A stretch of 23,327 nt of DNA from JBGRQB01 sp041725875 (GTDB lineage: Bacteria; Bacteroidota; Ignavibacteria; Ignavibacteriales; Melioribacteraceae), in NCBI GenBank assembly GCA_041725875.1, contig JBGRQB010000054.1, positions 1 to 23,327 of the forward strand, read 5' to 3'. The position numbers and the translations under genes were made by a program. The notes below the pieces were generated by a model. The model was not told the DNA's origin, searched no databases, and was given only the letters and a program-made list of their open reading frames with translations. This document shows positions 1 to 7,343 of this stretch, piece by piece. The stretch's first letter is position 1; each line of letters opens with the position of its first letter.

Positions 1-1
1 C

Positions 2-1744
2 TTAGTTTCTTCAGGTGGTTCAGGTGTTTGGAGATCTGATGACTTTGGCGGAACCTGGACATTAGCAGAAATGGAACCTGGTTATTATTTTAATACCTTC
101 CGTACTCCTATTACAATTTCAAATGCAGATCAGAGAGTTGTTTGGGTTGGTGCTGCAAATAATTATGTTCAGCTTTCCACAGATGGTGCTGTTACTTTCA
201 AAAAAGTTCCAGGTTATAAAGGTCTTGGAAACTATTTCACAAGCGGACTTGCAACTCACCCGACAGATCCTAACACAGCATTTATGTTATTCTCACAATC
301 AGGTGTTCCTAAGATTGTAAAAACAACTGATATGGGTCAGACCTGGACAGACATCTCTGGTTTTGAAGGAAACAATGGTGTAAGTTCAAAAGGATTCCCT
401 AACGTAGCTGTTTATGATCTTTTAATTATGCCTTATAACACTGATATTTATTGGGCTTGTACTGAAATTGGTGTTTTTGTTTCTGAAGATGCCGGTGACA
501 GCTGGAAATATATGAACAACCCTGCGTTCCCTGCAGTTAGTATTTGGGAAGCTGGTATAGTTGGCGATCAGGTTGTATTAGCAACTCACGGACGCGGTAT
601 CTGGACTGCAACAATTCCTGAACTTGCAGGACATAGTGTTGCAAATTCAACAAAAGTTCCTGTATTAAAGAACAGTGCGGCAATCCCCAATGCTTTATCA
701 ATTGAAATGAATTTACGTTCAGTATATGATTCTACTGTTGTAAAAGTTAACGGAAAAACTGCTGTAAAAATATTAGGCAACACTGTTGGCGATACAACTG
801 TTACAGTTCCTGTTACTACTACGGGTCTGGTTTCAGTTTATGTAGCTTCTTATGATGGTGACAAAGAATATAGAACTCCTGCAAGCCAAACTAACGCGTA
901 TGTTCTTAAACCGGCAGTTGACGGTTATGTAAATGACTTTAATGATGCATCCGGAGCGGATGACTTCACTGGCCATTTTTCAATAAAAACAGCTAATGGT
1001 TTTGATAATGCTGCAATTCATTCAGAACATAACTACAGCAATAGTATGGATCATATCTTTATGTTATTAAGTCCTGTTAAAATTTCTGCTGAAAATGCAG
1101 TTCTTGAATATAAAGATATAGCAATTGTTGAACCTGGTGATCCAAATACAAATTACGGCGATTCTAAATTCTGGGATTATGTAATTGTTGAAGGTTCTAA
1201 AGACGGAATAAACTGGTTTGCATTAGCAGATGGTTATGATGCCGGTCTTCATACTGAATGGAAAACTGCTTATGATAATAAATCTGCAGGCGACAAATCA
1301 ATGTTCAAAACTCATTCAATAAATCTGCTGGATAATAACAACATCTCGGTTGGAGATCAGGTATTTATCCGTTTCAGATTATATGCAGATAATTATACAA
1401 ACGGCTGGGGCTGGGCAATTGATGATCTTAAAATTCAGGCTGCTAATATTGTTGGCGTAGACAATGCGACTTCAATTCCTGAAACTTATGAATTGGATCA
1501 GAACTATCCTAATCCGTTTAACCCTTCAACCAAAATCAGATTTGCATTACCTGAAGCTTCTAAAGTTAAGTTAACTATCTACAACACACTTGGCCAGGAA
1601 GTTGAAGTTCTTGTAAATGAAGAAATGGATGCAGGTTATCACACTGTTGACTGGAATGCTTCAAGATACGCTTCAGGCGCTTACTTCTATACATTATCTT
1701 CTAAAGATTTTGTTAAAACTAAGAAACTGATGTTCATCAAATAA
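2..1744 (+). CDS. Asp-box (BNR/sortilin-like) repeat secreted protein with T9SS sorting domain, 5'-truncated
   Basis: The reading frame is open to the left edge, so this is the C-terminal part of a longer protein; the first in-frame ATG (position 71) is internal. The N-terminal part carries Asp-box beta-propeller motifs (S/T-x-D-x-G-x-T/S-W): 'RSDDFGGTW' upstream of position 71, 'TTDMGQTW' and 'SEDAGDSW'. The 'LATHGRGIW' segment is typical of the last blade of sortilin/xyloglucanase-like propellers. A linker and a jelly-roll-like domain follow (about residues 285-465 counted from position 71, ending 'WAIDDLKI'). The last ~80 residues are a T9SS type A sorting domain ('NYPNPFNPST', 'GAYFYTLSS', terminal 'KKLMFIK'). 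I infer an exported, surface-anchored or released protein. Whether the propeller is a glycosidase or only a binding scaffold cannot be told, because the N-terminus is missing. Confidence 0.85.
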   Translation, partial: LVSSGGSGVWRSDDFGGTWTLAEMEPGYYFNTFRTPITISNADQRVVWVGAANNYVQLSTDGAVTFKKVPGYKGLGNYFTSGLATHPTDPNTAFMLFSQSGVPKIVKTTDMGQTWTDISGFEGNNGVSSKGFPNVAVYDLLIMPYNTDIYWACTEIGVFVSEDAGDSWKYMNNPAFPAVSIWEAGIVGDQVVLATHGRGIWTATIPELAGHSVANSTKVPVLKNSAAIPNALSIEMNLRSVYDSTVVKVNGKTAVKILGNTVGDTTVTVPVTTTGLVSVYVASYDGDKEYRTPASQTNAYVLKPAVDGYVNDFNDASGADDFTGHFSIKTANGFDNAAIHSEHNYSNSMDHIFMLLSPVKISAENAVLEYKDIAIVEPGDPNTNYGDSKFWDYVIVEGSKDGINWFALADGYDAGLHTEWKTAYDNKSAGDKSMFKTHSINLLDNNNISVGDQVFIRFRLYADNYTNGWGWAIDDLKIQAANIVGVDNATSIPETYELDQNYPNPFNPSTKIRFALPEASKVKLTIYNTLGQEVEVLVNEEMDAGYHTVDWNASRYASGAYFYTLSSKDFVKTKKLMFIK

Positions 1745-1747
1745 AAC

Positions 1748-1783
1748 AAAAAAGCCTGTTGAAAATTCAACAGGCTTTTTTTT
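1748..1783. terminator. Bidirectional intrinsic terminator between convergent genes
   Basis: A perfect 10-bp stem (GCCTGTTGAA / TTCAACAGGC, 1754-1775, 2-base spacer) is flanked by an A-run on the left and eight T on the right. It therefore works as a rho-independent terminator on both strands. It sits 3 bases after the stop of the T9SS cargo gene and 14 bases beyond the stop of the convergent nitroreductase gene. Confidence 0.9.
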
Positions 1784-1797
1784 ATCATTCAAAATTT

Positions 1798-2325
1798 TTA
1801 GTAACTGTTCATTTTAACTCTTTCAGAAAACTTCTTCTTCTCTTTTCTTGGTCCTTCTTTTTCAGGTTTCCCGACAGGCAAAACAATCTGTACTTTTTTT
1901 GATTTCGGACACTTAATAATTTCAGCAAATTTTTCTGCTGTGTTATTTGTCCTCAATACCCCGTCGAGCCACACAGATGTATAACCAAGAGCAGTAATTG
2001 CAAGAAGCATATTTTCAACTGCAGCAGCGCAATCTTCTATTTGAAAATGATGAGTGCCAAAAACTATCTCCGGTTCTTTATCAACTATACAGGCAATATA
2101 AGCTTTGCCAGTTGCCACAGCCATTTTATCAGGTAAAATATTTCTGATCTCTTTTACCTTTTCTTCATCATTAACTATAACAAATTCAGTGGTTTGCATA
2201 TTTTTTCCGGTTGGTGCATCAAGTCCGGCCTGAACAATTTTTCTTAAATCATCTTCGCTTACAGGTTCATTTGTAAAGCGACCTCTGTAGGAATATCTCT
2301 TTTCAATTGCTTCGAATAAATCCAT
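1798..2325 (-). CDS. Nitroreductase-family FMN protein
   Basis: The 175-residue product belongs to the nitroreductase superfamily, FMN-dependent NAD(P)H oxidoreductases that reduce nitro groups, quinones or other electron acceptors in the cytoplasm. The N-terminal 'RYSYRG' (residues 10-15) matches the R-x-S-x-R FMN-phosphate motif. 'DAPTGKNMQT' follows at the expected place. The 'EDCAAAVENMLLAITALGY' helix with 'TSVWLDG' is the characteristic second FMN-contact region. The length fits the small branch of the family. An SD-like AGGA lies 7 bases upstream of the ATG. The gene is convergent with the cargo gene and divergent from the thiamine operon, so it is probably its own transcription unit. 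The family call is firm; the physiological substrate cannot be inferred. Confidence 0.85.
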   Translation of the reverse strand: MDLFEAIEKRYSYRGRFTNEPVSEDDLRKIVQAGLDAPTGKNMQTTEFVIVNDEEKVKEIRNILPDKMAVATGKAYIACIVDKEPEIVFGTHHFQIEDCAAAVENMLLAITALGYTSVWLDGVLRTNNTAEKFAEIIKCPKSKKVQIVLPVGKPEKEGPRKEKKKFSERVKMNSY

Positions 2326-2388
2326 ATTATTTTCCTATGTTTTAATTCTCTTATCTAAAAATACAATTTTTAATTTCCAATTTACGCA

Positions 2389-2417
2389 TTGTATTTCATC
2401 TGCGGTTTTCCTATTTT
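2389..2417 (+). promoter_or_regulatory. Possible promoter of the thiamine operon
   Basis: TTGTAT (2389-2394) and TATTTT (2412-2417) are spaced by 17 bases, upstream of the TPP riboswitch, and would start transcription near 2424. They match the sigma-70 consensus only weakly, and other placements in this AT-rich region are possible. The rest of the 242-base divergent spacer (2326-2567) holds the riboswitch, and no other gene is visible. Confidence 0.25.
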
Positions 2418-2432
2418 TATCTTCATAAAATA

Positions 2433-2535
2433 GTTGTTTAACAAACTGAAACCGCAGGGGTGCCTTATTTAAAGGCTGAGATCATACCCTTTGAACCTGT
2501 ACGGGTAATGCCGTCGTAGGGAAAAAGTAATCAAC
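2433..2535 (+). promoter_or_regulatory. TPP riboswitch (thi box)
   Basis: The conserved TPP-aptamer blocks appear in order: GGGGTGCC (2457-2464), GGCTGAGA (2474-2481), ACCC (2486-2489), TTGAACCTG (2491-2499), and GGGTAATGCC followed by CGTAGGGA. P2 forms from GGGT/ACCC, P3 from GCCTT/AAGGC with a 5-base loop, and P5 from ACGG/CCGT (2501-2514). P1 is not obvious next to the core. A distal pairing of GTTGTTTA (2433-2440) with TAATCAAC (2528-2535), 7 of 8 bases, could close the element. It lies directly upstream of thiS and should repress the operon when thiamine diphosphate is abundant. No terminator hairpin is visible between the aptamer and the thiS ATG. Confidence 0.93.
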
Positions 2536-2567
2536 CTTCTACTATACCATCTCTGCTATTAAATTCC

Positions 2568-2771
2568 ATGATAATATTTATTAATGACGAAAAACAAACC
2601 GTCGAAAGCGGAGTGGACTTATCGCAATTATTGCATCTCAATGACTTATCGGAAAAAAAAGGAATCGCCGTTGCTCTTAACGGAAGTGTTGTATCCAGAT
2701 CAAACTGGAATAAAACCGAACTTAAAGAAAACGATAAAATTTTGATAATCTCCGCTACACGCGGTGGTTAA
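2568..2771 (+). CDS. thiS: Sulfur carrier protein ThiS
   Basis: This 67-residue ubiquitin-fold protein ends in the required di-glycine ('SATRGG', residues 62-67). That tail is adenylylated and converted to a thiocarboxylate, which supplies the sulfur of the thiamine thiazole through ThiG. The length, the 'VALNGSVV' strand and the 'LKENDKILII' segment fit ThiS well. It is the first gene of the thiamine operon, 42 bases after the riboswitch core. The leader before the ATG is pyrimidine-rich with no Shine-Dalgarno sequence, unlike most other genes in the window. ThiS needs an adenylyltransferase (ThiF or a MoeB-like enzyme), and none is encoded in this window. Confidence 0.93.
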   Translation: MIIFINDEKQTVESGVDLSQLLHLNDLSEKKGIAVALNGSVVSRSNWNKTELKENDKILIISATRGG

Positions 2772-2787
2772 AAACTGAGAGAACGTT

Positions 2788-4611
2788 ATGACACAAGAGA
2801 AAATCCCCGCTTCAAACGGAATTACCAGCGAACCTTTTCCCGGCTCGGAAAAGATTTACGTTGAGGGTAAACTGCATAACATTAAAGTTGCTATGCGCGA
2901 AATCAAATTATCTGACACTGTTGATACAAAAGGCAACACAGAAAAAAATGATCCACTGGTTGTATATGATACTTCCGGTCCTTACACAGATCCTCAATAT
3001 TCAATCGATCTGAAAAAAGGTCTTCCAAAATTAAGAGAAGAATGGATTACTAAAAGAGATGATGTTGAAAGACTTGAAGGATTAAGTTCAAGTTACGGAC
3101 AAGAAAGACATAATGACAGTTCACTTGATCATCTCAGATTTGAACACGTGAGTACTCGTCCGTTTAAAGCAATAGAGAAAAAACATATCACTCAGATGTA
3201 TTATGCAAAACAAGGCATTATAACACCTGAAATGGAATATGTTGCAATTCGTGAAAATCAGAAAATTGAAGAAGTAAAAAGATATGGCCGCTACCATGCG
3301 GGAAGCAGTTTTGGTGCAAAAATTCCTGATCTGATTACTCCTGAATTTGTTAGAGACGAAATTGCTGCAGGACGCGCAATAATTCCCGCAAACATAAACC
3401 ATCCGGAAACAGAGCCAATGATTATTGGACGTAATTTTCTAGTTAAAATCAACGCCAATATCGGAAACTCTCCTGTCACTTCCTCAATTGACGAAGAAGT
3501 TGAAAAGGCTGTCTGGGCAGTACGCTGGGGCGCTGATACAATTATGGATCTTTCAACAGGAAAAAATATTCATGAAACAAGAGAGTGGATTATAAGAAAT
3601 TCACCTGTACCTGTCGGAACAGTTCCTCTTTATCAGGCTTTGGAAAAAGTAAACGGAAAAGCAGAAGATTTAAGCTGGGAAATTTACAAAGATACTTTAA
3701 TTGAACAGTGTGAACAGGGTGTTGATTACTTTACAATTCACGCCGGATTACTTTGGCAGCATATTCCTCTTACAACAGATCGTGTAACGGGAATAGTTTC
3801 GCGCGGCGGTTCAATTATGGCAAAATGGTGCTTGTATCACCATCAGGAAAGTTTCTTATACACTCACTTCAAAGATATTTGTGAAATACTTTCACAATAT
3901 GATGTTGCAGTTTCTTTAGGTGATGGTTTGCGTCCCGGTTCAATTGCAGATGCAAATGACGAAGCACAATTTGCCGAGCTTGAAACTCTTGGTGAACTGA
4001 CTAAAATTGCCTGGGAACATAATGTGCAGACAATCATTGAAGGTCCGGGACACGTACCGCTTCACCTGATTAAAGAAAATATGGATAAACAAATTGAGCA
4101 TTGTTTTGAAGCTCCGTTTTATACTTTGGGTCCTTTGGTTACAGATATTGCCCCTGGTTACGACCATATCACTTCTGCAATTGGTGCAACAACAATCGGC
4201 TGGTACGGAACCGCAATGCTTTGTTATGTAACTCCAAAAGAACATTTGGGATTACCTGAAAAAGACGATGTTAAAACAGGTGTAATAACTTATAAACTTG
4301 CAGCTCACGCGGCAGATCTTGCAAAAGGTCATCCGGCTGCGCAGGCACGTGATAATGCAATGAGTAAAGCTCGTTTCGAATTCAGATGGAAAGATCAGTT
4401 CCATATTTCTCTTGATCCTGAGACTGCATTAAAATATCACGACAAAACATTACCGGATGAAGGAAGTAAATCTTCTCATTTCTGTTCAATGTGCGGAGAG
4501 CATTTTTGCTCAATGAAATCAACAATGGAAGTGAGAGAACTTGCAAAAAAACTGGAAGACAAAAAGAAAAAATTCATCGAACACGGTGGTGAGGTTTATA
4601 AAAAAGCATAA
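2788..4611 (+). CDS. thiC: Phosphomethylpyrimidine synthase ThiC
   Basis: ThiC is a radical-SAM-type enzyme that rearranges 5-aminoimidazole ribotide into 4-amino-5-hydroxymethyl-2-methylpyrimidine phosphate (HMP-P). The 607-residue length is normal for the bacterial enzyme. Conserved stretches include 'GADTIMDLSTGKNIHETREW', 'FTIHAGLL', 'RGGSIMAKW', 'SLGDGLRPGS' and 'EGPGHVPLH'. The C-terminal cluster motif CX2CX4C is at C566, C569 and C574, and should bind the [4Fe-4S] cluster that cleaves S-adenosylmethionine. The ATG follows thiS by 16 bases with a GAGAG ribosome-binding site. The stop overlaps the next start by one base (TAATG), indicating translational coupling. Confidence 0.97.
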   Translation: MTQEKIPASNGITSEPFPGSEKIYVEGKLHNIKVAMREIKLSDTVDTKGNTEKNDPLVVYDTSGPYTDPQYSIDLKKGLPKLREEWITKRDDVERLEGLSSSYGQERHNDSSLDHLRFEHVSTRPFKAIEKKHITQMYYAKQGIITPEMEYVAIRENQKIEEVKRYGRYHAGSSFGAKIPDLITPEFVRDEIAAGRAIIPANINHPETEPMIIGRNFLVKINANIGNSPVTSSIDEEVEKAVWAVRWGADTIMDLSTGKNIHETREWIIRNSPVPVGTVPLYQALEKVNGKAEDLSWEIYKDTLIEQCEQGVDYFTIHAGLLWQHIPLTTDRVTGIVSRGGSIMAKWCLYHHQESFLYTHFKDICEILSQYDVAVSLGDGLRPGSIADANDEAQFAELETLGELTKIAWEHNVQTIIEGPGHVPLHLIKENMDKQIEHCFEAPFYTLGPLVTDIAPGYDHITSAIGATTIGWYGTAMLCYVTPKEHLGLPEKDDVKTGVITYKLAAHAADLAKGHPAAQARDNAMSKARFEFRWKDQFHISLDPETALKYHDKTLPDEGSKSSHFCSMCGEHFCSMKSTMEVRELAKKLEDKKKKFIEHGGEVYKKA

Positions 4612-5192
4612 TGCTTATTGTAATTTCACATAGCGACCCTGTTGAAAGAGAAAGTTATTATATAGAAAAATTTCTTAATGAGGGAGCCGATTATTTTCAT
4701 ATCAGAAAACCGGCTCTCCCCTCTTCTGAAGTTGAAACTTTGATAAAAAAAATTCCTGAAAATCTTTTATCAAAAATTTCTATTCATAATAACTATCATT
4801 TACTGGGGAAGTATAATATTGGCGGAATTCATTTTACTTCTAAATCGAAACATTTATTGAGTGATTATCAAAATTCACTTTTGCGGAAAAGTATTTCCTG
4901 TCACTCATTTGAAGAAATAACTGAACTTCCTTCTTATATCGATTACACTTTTCTTAGTCCGGTTTTCAACAGTATTTCAAAAGAGAATTATTCAGGGAAA
5001 TTTAATTCGGAAGAAACCAAAAATTTCCTAAGCAAAAAGTTCGATTTTGAAATAGTTGCGCTTGGAGGAATTTCAAATAATAATATAGAAAAAACAGTTC
5101 AACTCGGATTCAAAAATGCAGCTGTTCTGGGAGTAATCTGGGAAACCCCTGATAATACCTTAATATTAAAAGAGCTTAAAAAATATGTATAG
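4611..5192 (+). CDS. ThiE/TenI-family protein, probable thiazole tautomerase
   Basis: This 193-residue protein has the TIM-barrel fold of thiamine phosphate synthase, but its substrate motifs differ from the true ThiE encoded two genes downstream. 'FHIRKP' stands where ThiE has 'VQLRMK', 'GGIHFTSKS' where it has 'GVHLGKND', and 'LSPVFNSISKENYSG' where it has 'GPFRFTTTKK'. The phosphate-binding 'VALGGIS' is kept. 'SCHSFEE' places a histidine (H98) where, as I recall, TenI thiazole tautomerases have their catalytic His and ThiE does not. The likely role is aromatising the thiazole tautomer released by ThiG. A diverged synthase is the alternative. The start overlaps the thiC stop and the 3' end overlaps thiD by 8 bases, so it is firmly part of the operon. 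Confidence 0.75.
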   Translation: MLIVISHSDPVERESYYIEKFLNEGADYFHIRKPALPSSEVETLIKKIPENLLSKISIHNNYHLLGKYNIGGIHFTSKSKHLLSDYQNSLLRKSISCHSFEEITELPSYIDYTFLSPVFNSISKENYSGKFNSEETKNFLSKKFDFEIVALGGISNNNIEKTVQLGFKNAAVLGVIWETPDNTLILKELKKYV

Positions 5193-5943
5193 CAATCAAA
5201 TGTTTCTTTTATCAGTTGCAGGATTTGATCCTTCAGGCGGAGCCGGAATACTTGCGGATATCCGTACTTTTGAACATCATAAACAATATGGTTTGGGTGT
5301 AATTACTGCCAATACAATTCAGAACGATTCAGAGTTTTCTGCTGTTGACTGGATTGAAACTAAAAGAGTTATTGACCAGATTGATATCTTGCTGAAAAAA
5401 TATTCAGTCAATTTTGTAAAGATCGGATTAGTTAAAGATTTTAATTCTTTGGATGAAATCATTAGCAGGTTAACATTTTATAATTCGGAAGTTAAAATTA
5501 TCTGGGATCCGGTAATAAAGGCAACTGCAGGTGAAACTTTTCATAATCAGATTGATTATAAACTTTTGAGTAAAATCTTAAACCAGATTTATGTACTTAC
5601 TCCGAATCTTGATGAAGTTAAAATTCTTTTTCCTGAAAATTATTTGGATGATGCCGAGTTAAACGATATTATAAACAGATATGATTTTAACCTTTTGTTA
5701 AAAGGCGGACACAGTAACGAGAAAAAAATAGTTGATAAACTTTTTACCCAAAGCGGAATTGAAATATTTGAAGGAGAGAAATTCCCAGGATATTCAAAAC
5801 ATGGAACCGGATGTGTTTTTTCTTCTGCTCTTACTGCTTCCCTTGCAAATGGCAACTCTTTAGCTGAGTCTTGCTCAAATGCAAAAAAATATGTTGAAAA
5901 ATTTATATTAAGCAACAAAACAAATTTAGGGAGTCACTTTTGA
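5185..5943 (+). CDS. thiD: Hydroxymethylpyrimidine/phosphomethylpyrimidine kinase ThiD
   Basis: ThiD is a ribokinase-fold cytoplasmic kinase that phosphorylates HMP and then HMP-P to the diphosphate used by ThiE. The start is typical ('VAGFDPSGGAGILADI', residues 11-26). 'VKIGLV', 'IWDPVIKA' and 'LTPNLDEV' follow in family order. The C-terminal 'KHGTGC' provides the anion hole and the conserved cysteine (C210). At 252 residues it is slightly shorter than many homologues but complete. It overlaps the preceding gene by 8 bases and the next start by 4 bases. The assignment is firm from motifs and context. Confidence 0.94.
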   Translation: MYSNQMFLLSVAGFDPSGGAGILADIRTFEHHKQYGLGVITANTIQNDSEFSAVDWIETKRVIDQIDILLKKYSVNFVKIGLVKDFNSLDEIISRLTFYNSEVKIIWDPVIKATAGETFHNQIDYKLLSKILNQIYVLTPNLDEVKILFPENYLDDAELNDIINRYDFNLLLKGGHSNEKKIVDKLFTQSGIEIFEGEKFPGYSKHGTGCVFSSALTASLANGNSLAESCSNAKKYVEKFILSNKTNLGSHF

Positions 5944-6569
5944 AAAAAATTGAAAACTTTCACCTGATTACTCAGGAAATTGCGGATCAGACAAGCATAC
6001 AGCTGACCAAAAAATTCCTCTCTGCCGGAGGGAAATGGGTTCAATTACGAATGAAAAATACTCCGGAAGAAACTATACTTGAAACAGCTCTTGAAATAAA
6101 AAAACTTTGCGAAAAATGTAATGCGAGTCTGATAATAAATGATAATCCTGAAATTGCAAAAAAAGTAAACGCCGATGGTGTTCATTTAGGAAAAAATGAT
6201 ATTTCCCCTTCTGAAGCAAGAAAAATTCTCGGGGGAAATTTTATTATCGGAGGTACTGCAAATACAATTTCTGATATCAAATATCTTGTTGACGAGGGAG
6301 TTGACTACATTGGTTTGGGTCCTTTCCGATTTACAACAACCAAGAAAAATTTGAGTCCGGTTTTAGGAATTGAAGGTTACACAAACATAATTTCTGAAAT
6401 GAAAAAAAATAATATTACTCTTCCGGTTGTTGCAATTGGAGGAATAGAAATGGAAGATATTTCCGTTTTAATGAAAACAGGAATTAACGGAATTGCTGTC
6501 TCTTCCCTAATTGCAAAAAATGAGTCACCGGAAAACATAACTGAAAAAATTATTAACGAGTTAAAATAA
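5940..6569 (+). CDS. thiE: Thiamine phosphate synthase ThiE
   Basis: ThiE couples HMP diphosphate and the carboxythiazole phosphate to give thiamine phosphate. All key motifs are present: 'WVQLRMK' (33-39), 'LIINDN' (64-69), 'DGVHLGKND' (79-87), 'GPFRFTTTKK' (127-136) and the phosphate-binding 'AIGGIE'. The start codon is TTG, not ATG. It overlaps the thiD stop (TTGA) and is supported by a strong SD, AGGGAG at 5928-5933, 6 bases upstream. The length of 209 residues is normal. This is the canonical synthase of the two ThiE-family proteins in the operon. It lies 4 bases before thiG. Confidence 0.95.
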   Translation: MKKIENFHLITQEIADQTSIQLTKKFLSAGGKWVQLRMKNTPEETILETALEIKKLCEKCNASLIINDNPEIAKKVNADGVHLGKNDISPSEARKILGGNFIIGGTANTISDIKYLVDEGVDYIGLGPFRFTTTKKNLSPVLGIEGYTNIISEMKKNNITLPVVAIGGIEMEDISVLMKTGINGIAVSSLIAKNESPENITEKIINELK

Positions 6570-6573
6570 AATT

Positions 6574-7341
6574 ATGGAACCACTAAAAATAGCTGATAAG
6601 ACTTTTAAGTCCAGATTATTTACCGGAACAGGTAAATTTAACTCAAATCAACTGATGGAAGAATCACTTCTTGAATCAGGTTCTGAACTTGTTACCGTTG
6701 CTTTGAAACGTGTTGATATAAACGACAATTCAGATGATTTGATCGGACATCTTAAACACTCACAATTTAATCTTCTGCCAAATACCTCAGGAGTAAGAAA
6801 TGCAAAAGAAGCTGTGTTTGCAGCGGAGCTTGCAAGAGAAGCGCTTGAGACAAACTGGCTTAAACTGGAAATTCATCCTGATCCCAAATACCTTTTGCCA
6901 GATCCGATAGAAACATTAAAAGCAACAGAAGAGCTGGCAAAAAAAGGATTTGTAATTCTTCCTTACATTCAGGCTGATCCGGTTTTATGCAAACTTCTTG
7001 AAGATGCAGGCGCTGCAGCAGTAATGCCACTTGGTTCTCCGATAGGGAGTAACAAAGGCTTAAAAACCAGAGATATGCTTGAAATTATTATAGATCAAAG
7101 TAACCTTCCTGTTGTAATTGATGCGGGAATAGGAGCACCCTCTCACGCAGCAGAAGCTATGGAAATGGGCGCTGATGCGGTTTTAGTAAACACTGCAATT
7201 GCTGTTTCCTCTGAGCCGGTTACAATGGGAAAAGCCTTCAGATATGCCGTAGAGGCAGGCAGAATGGCTTTTGAAGCTAAACTTGGAAGAACAAGTTCAC
7301 AGGCAGTTGCAAGCAGTCCTCTAACCAGCTTTTTGGATTAA
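6574..7341 (+). CDS. thiG: Thiazole synthase ThiG
   Basis: ThiG is a TIM-barrel enzyme that builds the thiazole phosphate from 1-deoxy-xylulose-5-phosphate, dehydroglycine and the sulfur on ThiS. Hallmarks are 'SRLFTGTGKF' near the N-terminus, 'LLPNTSG' (68-73), the Schiff-base lysine K97 in 'WLKLEIHPD', 'AAAVMPLGSPIGSNKG', 'VVIDAGIGAPSHAAEAMEMG' and 'DAVLVNTAIA'. At 255 residues it is a full-length enzyme. It is packed between thiE and thiH with gaps of 4 and 2 bases. ThiG and ThiH are normally partners, with ThiH supplying dehydroglycine. Confidence 0.97.
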   Translation: MEPLKIADKTFKSRLFTGTGKFNSNQLMEESLLESGSELVTVALKRVDINDNSDDLIGHLKHSQFNLLPNTSGVRNAKEAVFAAELAREALETNWLKLEIHPDPKYLLPDPIETLKATEELAKKGFVILPYIQADPVLCKLLEDAGAAAVMPLGSPIGSNKGLKTRDMLEIIIDQSNLPVVIDAGIGAPSHAAEAMEMGADAVLVNTAIAVSSEPVTMGKAFRYAVEAGRMAFEAKLGRTSSQAVASSPLTSFLD

Positions 7342-7343
7342 TT

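Noticed and set aside
3121..4245. Antisense open frames of 60-100 codons inside thiC, and similar ones in the other large genes
   Set aside because: They are shadows of the real genes. They have no SD, no recognisable protein features, and overlap strongly conserved coding sequence.
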